In this document: positions 37,439 to 49,195 of the stretch, piece by piece
Layout of the letters: each line of letters begins with the position of its first letter
Position numbering within the stretch: the stretch's first letter is position 1
Source: Talinum fruticosum
Taxonomy: Eukaryota; Streptophyta; Magnoliopsida; Caryophyllales; Talinaceae
Reading direction: 5' to 3'
Length of the DNA: 64,000 bases
Assembly: GCA_021018815.1 (NCBI GenBank)
Contig: JAITYX010000016.1
Coordinates: 6,897,001 to 6,961,000 of the forward strand
Notes under the pieces: model-generated
The model's input: the letters and a program-made list of their open reading frames with translations, nothing else
Told to the model about the DNA's origin: nothing
The model's database searches: none
Program-made: the position numbers and the translations under genes

Positions 37439-39117
37439 CTGTTTGCAATGAAAATAAAATCAGATCAGAGAACAATCAAGGTGACCAGATGGAAGAAATC
37501 ATACTACTGTTAACTAAAATTGACTGCCACAAAAAAGGAAAAGGGAACTCTCGTTGATTTCCTTGGTTTTGAAACATCTTAGCTCCAAAGACCTTGAAAG
37601 ACGGCTGCCATTCATATTAATTAAAAAAATATCCTCTTTTTTTTTGCTGGACAACTCAGATGGCCCAATCACTTTTTGCATGTCTCAGTTATATATCTTA
37701 AGTGAGAAGGTCTCACTCAAGTTAATCTTTTCATCAAATCTATAAAACAACTCTACATAATGTTCCCCTCAAGAACTATTGTCGAAGTAGTGTGCTTTCT
37801 AGCTCAAATAGCAGTTTCAATCTCTGCTTTTTAGGAGGACGATATGTCATGCTAAATTCCTGAATTCAGGACTTGTATAAAACCCTAAAACAAAGCCACA
37901 TAGCTTAGCACCTTGATTTCTTTGGGGGTCCATTAGATCCCCTTACTCAAACTCCTTCTAAGTTGATACCTTCTCACTGTATAGACTTTAAATGTCTAAT
38001 AAAGATTAGTCTTCTCAACCTAGAAAAATACAACTATAAATCTAATGTAGGTCCTACTGTAGTACGGCCTAAAGAGGTCCAAATGTATAAAATTTATCCT
38101 TGGCATATCAAGAGGTCCGTTATTAGGGACACCCCAACTAGTATTTGATCTTTAATTCCCCAAAGTCTTTTTATCCTTGGAGCTTGCTAACGTAAACTAA
38201 TTTGTCAAGTATGAACCAACCTTCCGAGTCACTTGTGCTATATAATTAATCATTTTAAGAACCCTACTCTAAACTACATCAGGAATAAATGCTATATAGA
38301 CCGGTAAATTATTTCAGACCCATTTACTTAGGATTGATTTTACCATGAAAACACACAAAAGAAATCTCCATGATATGTAACTAGCCTTCAAAGTCCAAAC
38401 TATGCCCTTACATCTACTTGCAGACCATATGAGATATATCCACCAAAAGAAGCAAATTCTTGTTCATTATCTTTTCTATTTTTAGGATTAAATTATGGAT
38501 CTAATATGGAAATAGATCAAAATCACGATACTTTTTCTGAGTATGTGACCAAGTTAATTGATTCTTTGTCATAAGTATCCTGTGGCGATTGAATCTGCAT
38601 TACTCATTATCAAACTATATACATAGAACCAAGTTCACATGAATAGCAGAAATCTATACATAAACGTTAGATTCACATACATTCATCAAATATTGGCATA
38701 GCCTCATATGAAAGAAACTATGAGGATCCATACATACTAGAGCCGAAATTATTCAGTAAATTATTTCGTAAATTCATTCATATGATTCAAGCCATTCCTA
38801 ACAGAAAATGATCAAACGGATGATTAACAAAACCATCCTAAAGACGCATATTGATCAATCCAATCACATATGCTTTTGTAGGCTTCAGTAACTCCAAAAT
38901 TATGAACAAATTTTGACACAGAAAATCGGAGCCGATCTCCTTTTGATCAGAACACAGAAAATTCATTGATTACGATCACAATGCGAATCAAAATCAAATC
39001 TCGAAAATCAAAATCCATTCAATCGAAATAAACACAAAGCAAAGAAAATGTATCATCAAATCATCTCCGATGAATGATCTAGAATCAAATTTGAGTAGAG
39101 AGAGAAGGACGAATACC
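37439..39117 (-). other. Actin 5'-UTR leader intron with the upstream non-coding exon
   Basis: On the minus strand a CT-rich non-coding exon (to 39117, from roughly 39190) ends CTCTCTAAAG|GTATTC. The matching acceptor GCAAACAG at 37440-37439 lies 11 bases above the ATG. A long leader intron here is typical of plant actin genes and often enhances expression. No other gene is seen inside it. The transcription start is estimated only. Confidence 0.75.
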
Positions 39118-39199
39118 TTTAGAGAGAGAATACAGAGCAGGCGCGGAGACAGAGAAAGACAGAGAGGGACGAGCACAGAAAAGCAAGGAATGGCAAGTG

Positions 39200-41090
39200 A
39201 GCATTTTATTAGGTTCCTAATTTCGTCTGGGTCGTCCGATTGTACAGCCTGGATGCGCGGATTGTTCGACACGTCATCAGGGGGATCTTGTAAAGTGGCG
39301 GTTGTGGCCCCGCGGTTTTCCAGTGAATGTTTTGCTGTAAATGACCCTTTTGGCCCCCACTTATTTGCTTTTTCCTTCACTGTACTATAAAAAAAAATTA
39401 TAAGAATTTTATATATAAATTTTTACCATCTTTTTTGATCATGTAATGATTACGAACACTAACCATAATCTAATTGCGAATACAAAATAAAATTTGTAAG
39501 AGTGTATTAAAAATTTGATGTAAATTTTGACCTATATTAATCTTTATGCTTCATAGTTTATACCTATCAAAAAGCAACAATAATATGTTCTTGGTTAAAT
39601 GACAAAAATAAAATTGAATAGTCTCTTCATCTACGATATAAATTAGTTATATCAAGTATGAACCGTGTAAAAAGCTGGAAGAATTTTTATATCTAATAAT
39701 AAGCGTTCAGAATACATGTATTCTATTTAAGATATGGTTCGTTTTAGTTGTTAAAAACTTATTACTAGCTATTACGATTAATTGTTAATTGTTATAAGCT
39801 ATTACGAGTTGTTATGAGTTGCTACAAGTTGTTAAAACATGCCCTAAATCTTCTTTTTTTTTTTTTTTTTATAATTTTGCATATAATGAACAATTTATAT
39901 TGAAACTTATCTTGACCACTTTAATTTAAATTTGAGCTAAAATAAACTTCTATTAATAGCAATTTTGAACCACTTGACTACAATCGATAATAAATATGGG
40001 CATGGGCAACTCTTCTTCACCTTTTACACTTTGAGGTAGGCAGAAAATTAGAAATCAAAAAAATCATTATCTTCCCTTTTTTTGGGGATGCCATGAATCC
40101 TTTTGTGATAATTTTGAAAGGTGTACTCCTTTTTTACCTTTTGACTAATTTCTTCTAATTAACTTAATACCTTCTGGTATCAATAAATAATAAGAAAAAA
40201 AGTTCCTCAACTATTATAAATAATAAAGTAATACCTGAGGTATTGTATGTTTAATAATATACTATCTCCTAATTTGCTGAAAATAAATTGTGACTAATTT
40301 GGTGCAATTTCTACGTTAATTAATCCAAAAATACCATTAGTCTATTTTTAAATTTGAATTTTTATTATTAGTAAATTTTTATTTTTATTTATGGTAAATG
40401 TTAATTAACTTTTGCCATATCTAGATGGGATGGAGACATTTTGACTTTCCAGATAGAAAGATTCTTGATTTCAGTCTCCTGCACGAAAATACTTTTAGCT
40501 CGACCCCATTATCCAGCATTTAGCTGGCTGGATTTAAATATTTTTCTCATCTGTTATTGAAAAGATAATAAAATAAAGCCGCAAAAGAATGAAATTTGTC
40601 AGGATTCTTTATACTGTAGTATCAACTGCCATATTCATCTTAGCTGTAGATGTCTCCAAACCTTACCAAATTGCACGTACTGTCAACCCAACAATAGAAA
40701 AGTTAGCTTAGGGGGATTATCGAAAGTTGCTCACCTTTATTAAACTTATGTGGATTCTTCCTTTGCTTCAAGTAGTTGTATCGAACACTCAACACTCGGA
40801 TATGGGTATGGACACTCGAGATTAAAAATGTGCAGACACCCACTTATTCTGCCTGTATAATAACGTGTGATGATTGAACATACCAGCTCCATTTGCAAGA
40901 CAAGCAAGTATTCAATATGATAAATGTGAAACTAACATCATGCATTTCAAATGTTATTTTACCCTAAATGAGGAGTCACAAGAAAACAGAGATAAAAATA
41001 CAAAAAGGGATAAGAGTTTGATCTAATAATAATTTAACAAATAACAAGGTGAAAAGCTATAATCTCTGAAGCAAGTTCATGGATCAGTTG
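39200..41090. other. Actin promoter and intergenic DNA
   Basis: The actin promoter lies at the left. A degenerate repeat of TTATGAGTTG-type words at 39733-39850 matches the complement of about 9320-9460. No gene recognised. Confidence 0.5.
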
Positions 41091-41144
41091 AATAGGATTG
41101 AACAAGGGGGAATTTCCATGGCCACGGAACCGCGTGTGCCTCAT

Positions 41145-44100
41145 CTACAGGAATGGAGGCAGGATTACCCATCGGCGTGGGTACTTGGGCCTTCCGTCCT
41201 TTCCGTCAAATAACTGCAAGTGTCAAAGAAATCACAATAGGTCACACAACAAGCACAGCTGAACTCTTCGTTCATACAAACTATCAATGTGAAAGAAAGG
41301 TCATCTGAAACACTAATGCTCAATTTGTTTGTGGCAGAGGCCATTGATGCAGAAGAGCTAGCCGGTCACAACGCTAAATCAGAGGAAGTTTTAGCTATTC
41401 TGCTTCAATGAACGGGTGCACAAATATAACATGTCAGATTGTATTGGATGACTATTCCTCAACAATAATGGTTGCATTGAGCTGAGAATGATGGAAATTC
41501 AATGGTCCTTGTACTGCCTATATTTGTTTATATTGCCTAAACTTATATGTATGTAATTATGATACCAATACGCGCATGCTACTCCCAAACCTAAGTGACA
41601 ACCCAGAGCCCTGCTTACAACAGGGTGTGTTGGGGTGAAGAGCGAGAAGGATGCTGTTTTGTTTCTAGTCTAAATTTAATCTTTATCTCACTAACACAAA
41701 ATTTACACATCTGTCCATATCCATCTCTTGCTATATAATCAGTCTTGCACTTCCTGCTGAGCAAAGGGTTGAATTATTTCAGGGACTACTGCTTCATAAC
41801 TATGTATGCCTTTATAATCAAATGGTATGCTCTTCATACTCTTTACACACTATTAAATTGTGTCCAATCTCTCTCCAATACCCCACTCGCCCGATGAGGG
41901 CAGTGGGGATTGAGGAGTAGCGAATAGCTGAAAAACTGCCCTTCAAACAGATATCTGACAGAAGAAAAGGCCAAAAATCCAGGCATGAAGCAAATCTATG
42001 CACATACATATATCATCATATGCACCAGAGCAGATAAATTAATTAAAGAAATGGGATGACAAGTAATCACCTTCTTCAAACGTCTGTGCTTTGCAAGTGC
42101 CCAGTTAGTCATGATCCCAGCAGCAACCACAACAAAGACATAGCCAGCCACAGTTTGGGTTGCAATATTGAAGCCTATCCACTGATAAATCTCAGTGGTG
42201 TAATTGGCACAAGTCACAATATTGAACAAAAACCCACGAGGTATCTGGTACCCTCCACTCCCATCAGGACTCCGTAGATTCTTCAGCAATATGTGGCAGT
42301 AGAAGTTTGCAAGCTGACAAAGCAACCCAAACCCAAACCCAATCTTCCACTGAAGTTCACTAACTGGTGTGTAAAGTGGGTGATTCACATAATAAGCAAT
42401 GTAAGCCCCAAAAGTCCAGTAGTATGCACAGTTCCGGAACACATTGGAAAGTGGAGAAGTTGCATGGCTAAAGTGGTGCACAAAAAATGTTTCCATAATA
42501 CGCTTGAAGTAGTGGAAGCACCAGTAGTAGCAGGCATAGGTTTGAACAGGATGTAAGACACGTTCCCCTTTGTAGCCAAAGAACTTATAAACGGGAAGTT
42601 GTAGAAGATTGGGTAAATGATCAGAGGACCCAAGTACTCCCAAAAGAAAAGAGTGCGATAAGAAACCTGAGGCCCCAAGTCCTTAAACACCACGGTTAAT
42701 GTATTGGAATTACCATCACAATAATCTTTGAGGCTCTTCTTGCTGTTGAGGACAATAGGCTTCTCTTTTGATCCTGGCTGGACAGGAAGAGTCAGCCTTT
42801 GTCTGGAAGGATAGAATTTCTTGGCTGCCAGTATAAGTCAGATAGTCAAGGGATCCAGATTTAACATAATTAATTGAAATTATGAAGATAAGAAAAACAC
42901 AAAAGGAGATATGAAAAATCAGTGAATCAAGTAATGAATTAATATAGTCATAAATGGATATCCATTCGAAAATCCAACCATATCACAGATTCACAAGTAC
43001 CACAATAGATGTCTTCCTCAAATCACTATGATGATCATGAATCAAAATGGGTCTGGAATAAGTTGCAGTCAATTATTACTTAAGAAAGCTATACTTGTAA
43101 GAAACATGACACAAACTCAGATCAGCACATATCAGAATGGTGGTACCAGCCGAGGTTAAACTACTAGTCTTTATTGATCCAAGATAGGGCTTTGCACATC
43201 CTAGCTACCCTAAACCCAGCTGATGAAGGGGAGGGATGACATTGATGGTTCACGATTGTTGTACCCACAAATGGCAGAATCATCAAAATATTGGATTGAA
43301 CTAAACACCTATATTGACCAATAGAGTTATTGTCCTGTCATTCCACAAAAAGAAAAAAGTATCCTCTTTCAAAATGCCCATCATGAAATTCCAGCTGAAT
43401 GAGTACACATAACTCATCCAGTCATCCTAACCCATATTATATGCTTCTTCAGGTTCTGCTCCCCTTTTCGCCTGGCAGATCTCTAATACTTAGAAGCAGC
43501 TCCACGTATGGAAGTTCTCATTCCAAAAACTATAAGCCCCTCCATTTGGAGTCATGTCATAGCTGTAAAGCTTTAGGCGTATTCTGAGTAACAAAATTAA
43601 ACCCCTTCTGTTCTGTTAAAATAGCATACTCCAACAGTGGGTGCCTAGAACTTCAATTTCTAACGATAAAGCTTTTGCCTTGTTCCCTTTTTCAAAAGCT
43701 TGTTTTTATTTTCAACAGACATTTAGAAACACTCCTAAACTTGAACCTAAAACTCTTTTCTCTGCATAGTCACACGTTTTCACTATAAATTCCACTAACC
43801 GCTCTCCTTCAGAATCTACGTCAAACTACTTATTCTTCAGAATTAGTCATACTTATTTTGTTTTGAGTGATAGCATTTGTTCAGCAAATGGCCACTAAAT
43901 TCCTCTGTTCTCACATCCAAAAATAGTTCCATTGAGGGTTCAAATGCCACTAGAAGAAATAAACAACTACTCCCAATTGTCTAACTCCTTTTTAATTCAA
44001 AAAAGGGAATAAGAAAATGTTTTGACCAAAATTTCTGCACAAAACCAGCACGGCAGAGGCTTTGGGATTACAAAGACAATGTATACATCCAAAAATAGTT

Positions 44101-44955
44101 CCATTGAGGGTTCAAATGCCACTAGAAGAAATAAGCAACTACTCCCAATTGAACTCTTTTTTAATTCAAAAAGGGAATAAGAAAATGTTTGACCAAAATT
44201 TCTGCATAAAACCAGCACGGCAGAGGCTTTGGGATTATAAAGACAATCAGATTCACAAGAATAGAAAAAAGGAATCAAAACAATCTGACACAATAACCAC
44301 TACTAATAAACCCCCTTCCACCACAAGTCCACAAGAAATGCCTTTGCAATCAAAGGGATGCGTAGCAACACGCGGTTCAAGATCTATTCATTTTTCACCC
44401 ATGAAATATTTGGAGAATTCACAATTTCTTTGGAGCACAACCTCGAACATAACTTAGCTAAAGATTTTTGTCACTGTTTCATGTGAAATCAGCCTTGGAA
44501 TCAACAAATAAGTGAAATAACTGGCTTGAGTAAGAAGTTCCTTTAATCACTTCCAAGCTAATTCAATACAATTTCTAACAATTTCACTTATCTCAAGATG
44601 GGCATGAAACTCAAAATTGCAAGTGTCAATTAAGAGTCAACTGTAACACATTACTGAGCTAATAGAAGAAATTAATCTCAATAAAGGCAAATCAGAGCAC
44701 TTACTTCTCTTGTAAATTTCCTCCTGCAGATCAGCAACAGTTGCCTATAAAACAAACCATAATCGTCAATCGCTAGCAGAAAACCAACATCTCAAAATTG
44801 CAAATTCAAAAGAGACTATATAGCTCAGAAGAAAACTATTCAGCATATCAAACTGGTATAAAACAATAGAAAGAGAGAGAAATTACGGAATCACTGAGCT
44901 CAATTCCGCCCTTGAAGATCTCCCTCCCACTTCGAGTTGCAACCGCTACCTTCAT
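41145..44955 (-). CDS. ECR: Very-long-chain enoyl-CoA reductase (ECR/CER10 type); apparent one-base loss
   Basis: The last enzyme of the ER fatty-acid elongase cycle; it reduces trans-2-enoyl-CoA and feeds wax, sphingolipid and seed-oil synthesis. Exons are 44955-44887, 44744-44705, 42824-42071 and 41213-41145, all with GT..AG. The N-terminal ubiquitin-like part starts [20 protein letters not shown]. The core has [89 protein letters not shown] and the C-terminus [13 protein letters not shown], with several membrane segments. In exon 3 the frame shifts at the GGG run 42593-42595 (CCC on the coding strand), between [10 protein letters not shown] and VYKFFGY. One extra base there restores a 310-residue protein, the same length as Arabidopsis ECR as I recall it. 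Intron 2 (about 1.9 kb) contains a tandem duplication. Confidence 0.93.
43913..44247. repeat. Tandem duplication (about 172 bp unit) inside ECR intron 2
   Basis: ACATCCAAAAATAGTTCCAT begins both units (43913 and 44085), and both continue to CAGAGGCTTTGGGATTA...AAGACAAT with only a few differences. Confidence 0.9.
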
Positions 44956-44959
44956 TTCT

Positions 44960-46400
44960 GGGTTATTTGACAGGAACCCAGTTCGCGAAATGCTAGTTGC
45001 TGCAAGCCCTTTTGATTTTGTTGCTGGCTTTTCCCGAGATCTATATGCAAGCTCAAATCTTGAACTTATCGAAGTAGTCGGACAGATATAGAGAGAGAGA
45101 GAGAGAAAGAGCGACAGAGGCAGACGGGTTCATGCAACCATATTAATTCAGGGACACCCACCTTGTCCTAAAAACAATCTTGCATTCCACCGGAAATAAG
45201 TAATTTATTAATGGTGTGTAGTTGGGAGTAGGATATCTAATTCTAATTTCTAACCCCTTATTTAATTTATTCTTGTAATTTTTTTTTTGGGGTCTCCAAT
45301 TGTGAAGGATATTGAATGAACCCTAGGAAACCGATCAACTACCATTTTTGTGATTGGGTACATTTTTTTTTCCAGAGCAAAAGATCTTTGGATTTGGTAA
45401 TGTCTTTGGTTGGGCTGTGTTTCTGGATTTTTAATGAAAGCTTCAACGTCCTGGATAAATTTAAAAACATGTAAATGTAATTGAGTGGGCACCAATTTAT
45501 TTTGTAGAACTAAAATTATGCGATATAATAATAAATTTAGCCTCAATTTGATAACCTATTACATTTCTTTAATTTTTATTGACGATATTTAGTTAAAATT
45601 ATATCATTTAAATTTTAAACTATAGTTTCGAGAATTACTACTTATATCATAGTTTCGGTACTAGAACACATGATGGAGCAATTTTTTGTTCTATAGAAAC
45701 CTATAAAATACGAAAATTTTAATGGAACAAAAGAAAGGATCTAGATATTACCTTATTAAATAGTTCCACAGACATAAACCCCTTTTTTAATAATAGTATT
45801 GATAATTGGATCCTAATTATTGTCATTTGGAAAAAAATAATAAATTTGATGATGGAACACAATATCTTCTATTTTTTGGTAAGAAAGTAAATATCTTCAT
45901 TACCTTGAATAAAACTCCTTTTAGCGGATATATTTTACGAGCACTTAATGCTCAGGTTTTGTAACCTCAGCAAAAGTCTTAATTTCCTAGTGTCATTTCT
46001 TTTTATACTAAACTGTCAAATATCCATACATACATCGAGTATCATGTGTTGGACATCGATTTCCTAGTATCATTTCTTTTTATACTAAATCGTCAAATGT
46101 CCATACATATACCGAGTGTCAGTGTTGGACATCAGTACCCAACAATTGAGAGTATACTTGCGATCATGAGGAGGTGTACCTCAGCACCTAACTTGGGAAT
46201 GGACAAAGGCAGTGTACTACATAGTAAATACCTACTATGATAGATACTCTGTTTTACTTTAATTGATTTAGCCAATGGGAACTCGTTTTTGGTTATTTTC
46301 TGTGTTAACTTGAAGATGTGTGGTATCTTGTCATTTTTGTTTGGTTTGTCGGTATGTGTTGTTTTGTTCTATACTCGTACTGTACTATTAAATTGCATTG
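44960..46400. other. ECR promoter and intergenic DNA before the kinase cluster
   Basis: A (GA)n tract at about 45090-45106 lies in the ECR leader/promoter. A two-unit tandem repeat at 45983-46131 is listed separately. No gene is supported. Confidence 0.5.
45983..46131. repeat. Tandem duplication (about 78 bp unit)
   Basis: TTCCTAGTGTCATTTCTTTT and TTCCTAGTATCATTTCTTTT begin two successive units that both end in GTTGGACATC. Confidence 0.85.
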
Positions 46401-47945
46401 TCGCTAACATTTACAGCTCTACGAAAAGCAGCTCAAGCACCAACACTAGCACGGGCATCAGGGAAAGATTTAGCAAAGCCACCATCATCACCCTCGCCAT
46501 CAGGTACATGAGTACATATAATTGTGACACAACTAGAATGAGACGCGACTTAACCCCAAATCTGCTAAACCAAATATCACTCAATAACAACCCGCTAAAT
46601 GGCTTGTTTGTCAGGTCTGCTCCTGATCATGTTCAGAGGCCGAATTCCTTTACATCTGTATCCACTATATGTCAAAAAAATCATTTTATTTAGTCATCAT
46701 TATGAATAATAACCTAGTAGTGAAGGATTTACTCTTGCAGATTCCCATCTCATGAAGTTGCACGAAGTGGTAATAGGTAATAGCTATTGATCAGTACACT
46801 ATTGTGCAATTCTCATATTATCAGCAATTTCTTTCTGAACTAATGTCTTCTTGATTGCAGCTGTTTTAGCAGCAGGTTAAGCGTCATACTGATGACTATT
46901 GCAGTCCTATATTTCGTAAGGAGAATGGCGTTTGGAAGGTTAACTTTGTCACAAAGAGAGAAATCAGGAGAGACGACCAAAATGTTGAGGCCATACTTGG
47001 GCAATATGGTACAAATGCTCCAACAAGGTGCACCTATGCAGATACAAAGAAAATGACCGGCAACTTTAAGCACAAGTTAGGAGAAGGTGGCTATGGAGGA
47101 GTCTACAAAGGTGAACTAGAAAATGGTTGCCTTGTGGCAGTTAAACTACTGAAGAAACTCGAGGGTGATGGGAAGGAATTCATCAATGAGATTGTCAGCA
47201 TTATTGGGACGAACCATATTAACATCGTTACTCTTCTTGGTTTTTGCTTTTAAGGACAAAGAAGAGCATTGGTGTATGAGTTTGTGCCTAATGGATCTCT
47301 TGACAGGAACATGCATGGTCAGGAGAATGACTTAGGGTGGGAAGTATTACTCCAAATTGCAATAGGTATTGCACGAGGCTTAGAGTATTTGCACCGACGA
47401 TGTAAGACTCGAATTTTGCGCTTTGACATTAAGCCTCAAAATGTTCTCCTTGATGAAAATTTTTGGCCTAAAATCTGACTTTTGGTCTGGCAAGGGCATG
47501 TCTCCAAAAGGAGAGTATTGTGACTATGTCCATAGCTAGAGGGACTCCAGGATACATTGCTACCGAAATATTCTGTAGGGGGTTTGGTGGCGCTTCACAC
47601 AAATCAGATGTCTATAGCTAGGGGATGCTAGTTCTAGATATGATTGGTTGCAGGAAAAATAACAGTGCTAGAATCGAACAGCCTACAGGTACCAGTGAGC
47701 AATTTTCACCAACATTTGGATATACAAGCAATTGGAGCTCGGAGAAGACCATGAGCTTCAATGGATTTTAAACAATGAAGAGAAACAAGTACAACGAAAG
47801 ATGGTCATTGCTAGCTTGTGGTGCATCCAAACAAGCCCTTCAAACTGACCTCCAATTAGCAGGGTTGGAGAAATGCTAAAAGGGAGCCTCGAGCTATTGC
47901 AAGTTCCCTCCCATGCCATGTCTATTTTCCTCACCTAGGTCACCT
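46400..47945 (+). pseudogene. LRK10L-type receptor-like kinase pseudogene (copy 1)
   Basis: This matches the complete copy downstream exon for exon over its 3' part. It has a Pro-rich-linker-like segment ending at 46501 (its acceptor CCAG changed to CTAA), a short exon ending GGTAATAG|GTAATAG, then a membrane exon and kinase domain. Breaks include an early stop in the membrane segment (GCAGGTTAAGCG near 46875) and a frame offset near 46977. In the kinase domain, CAA is changed to TAA after LLGFCF (near 47251), DFG is lost by deletion (near 47474), and further stops follow. Kinase landmarks remain: [39 protein letters not shown]. No signal-peptide exon was found upstream. It is clearly non-functional. 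Confidence 0.88.
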
Positions 47946-48424
47946 GATGAACATTGGTCACCCACACAAAGTATGACATTCTGACGATCATGTCTCTCTT
48001 CTCCTTAATTATCCTATGTCAAATGATGAACATGGATCTCCCCTTAGATTGGTGGATCAGATAGAGGCATACATGCAAGAATGTTGCTATGGAGCAATAA
48101 AAATAAGAAGAATATTTAGAATGATTGATTGAATTTTCCTCTTGCTCATTTATGCCGAGCTCAAAATTCAAACTCAAACCCTGAAATATATGGAGGAATT
48201 TAATCTAGTTAGAGAGGGCTATGTTTTATCATGCAACTATATTTATCTATTTTCTAACACAAGTAGGTTTGATTAGTTCAGCATTGTTACTTGATCTTCT
48301 TAAATGAGATCTTCGATTTAACTCTGTGTTCAGTACTAATTTTACCAAAAGAAAGAAAATCAAACCACTTAACATATCGTTGGATATAATCAATCACCTT
48401 GATTTTAGAATCTACAACATCAAG

Positions 48425-48630
48425 CTGCCTATTGCCCTATTGCTGTTAAAATACTGAAGAAATCTGAGGGAGAAGGGAAGGAATTCATCGATGAGATTGC
48501 TGTCTTTGGTTTCTGCTATCAGGGACGACGAAGGGCATTAGTCTATGAATTCATCACTAAAAGACTCCAATCTTACACTTTGATATTGAGCCTCAGAACA
48601 TTCTTCTACATGAAAATCTCTCAATATTTT
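48425..48630 (+). pseudogene. Third, short kinase-domain remnant
   Basis: The reading is AVKILKKSEGEGKEFIDEI, then [18 protein letters not shown], then fragments resembling DIEPQNILLHENL, with deletions between them. It is homologous to the kinase N-lobe and hinge of the neighbouring LRK10L genes and lies between them, so it is the remnant of another tandem copy. Confidence 0.75.
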
Positions 48631-48649
48631 CATAGTAACACCCCTCCAG

Positions 48650-49190
48650 GAGGGGGAGGAGGATAGGACCAACTTTATTGATCAATGAGCAGAAATACTC
48701 AAACTGTTGCTTACTCATTTCCTCACTCTCAGTCCTATGGTTCAAATGTGAGAATCTGGTTGAAAGACGGACCGAGTCTATTCAAAACTCGTCCCTGGAT
48801 GAAATGTATGCTTATTAGAATGCCAACCAATAGTATGCCCTTGAGGCCCTATTTCTCTCAAAAAAAAAAAGAAAACCTCAATTGTAGCTTTCTACTCCTT
48901 GCCTTGCCTCATCTGTCCAAAAACAATTAGTATTGATTTTGACCGTTTTCAAAGAACAACTACTGTTGATTTTGACCCTGAGTCAACAATATCTTACAAA
49001 TAATTTGCATTTTTGCTGATGGATTTCATTTCTATCCATCCATAACTCTGAAAAAATCAACTCTCCCCCCCACACCTTCACGTCAAGACCAAGGAAGGCA
49101 GAAGGGAAAATAAGAGGAAAAAGATAGCCCCCTCGCCAAAACACAAAAAGAAAAAAAAAAAGAGACAAAAGAAAGGTGGGGGAGAAAAGA
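48650..49190. other. Upstream region of the kinase gene
   Basis: No additional gene. It is presumed to contain the promoter of the LRK10L kinase starting at 49196; no clear TATA box was identified. Confidence 0.45.
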
Positions 49191-49195
49191 GAAAC

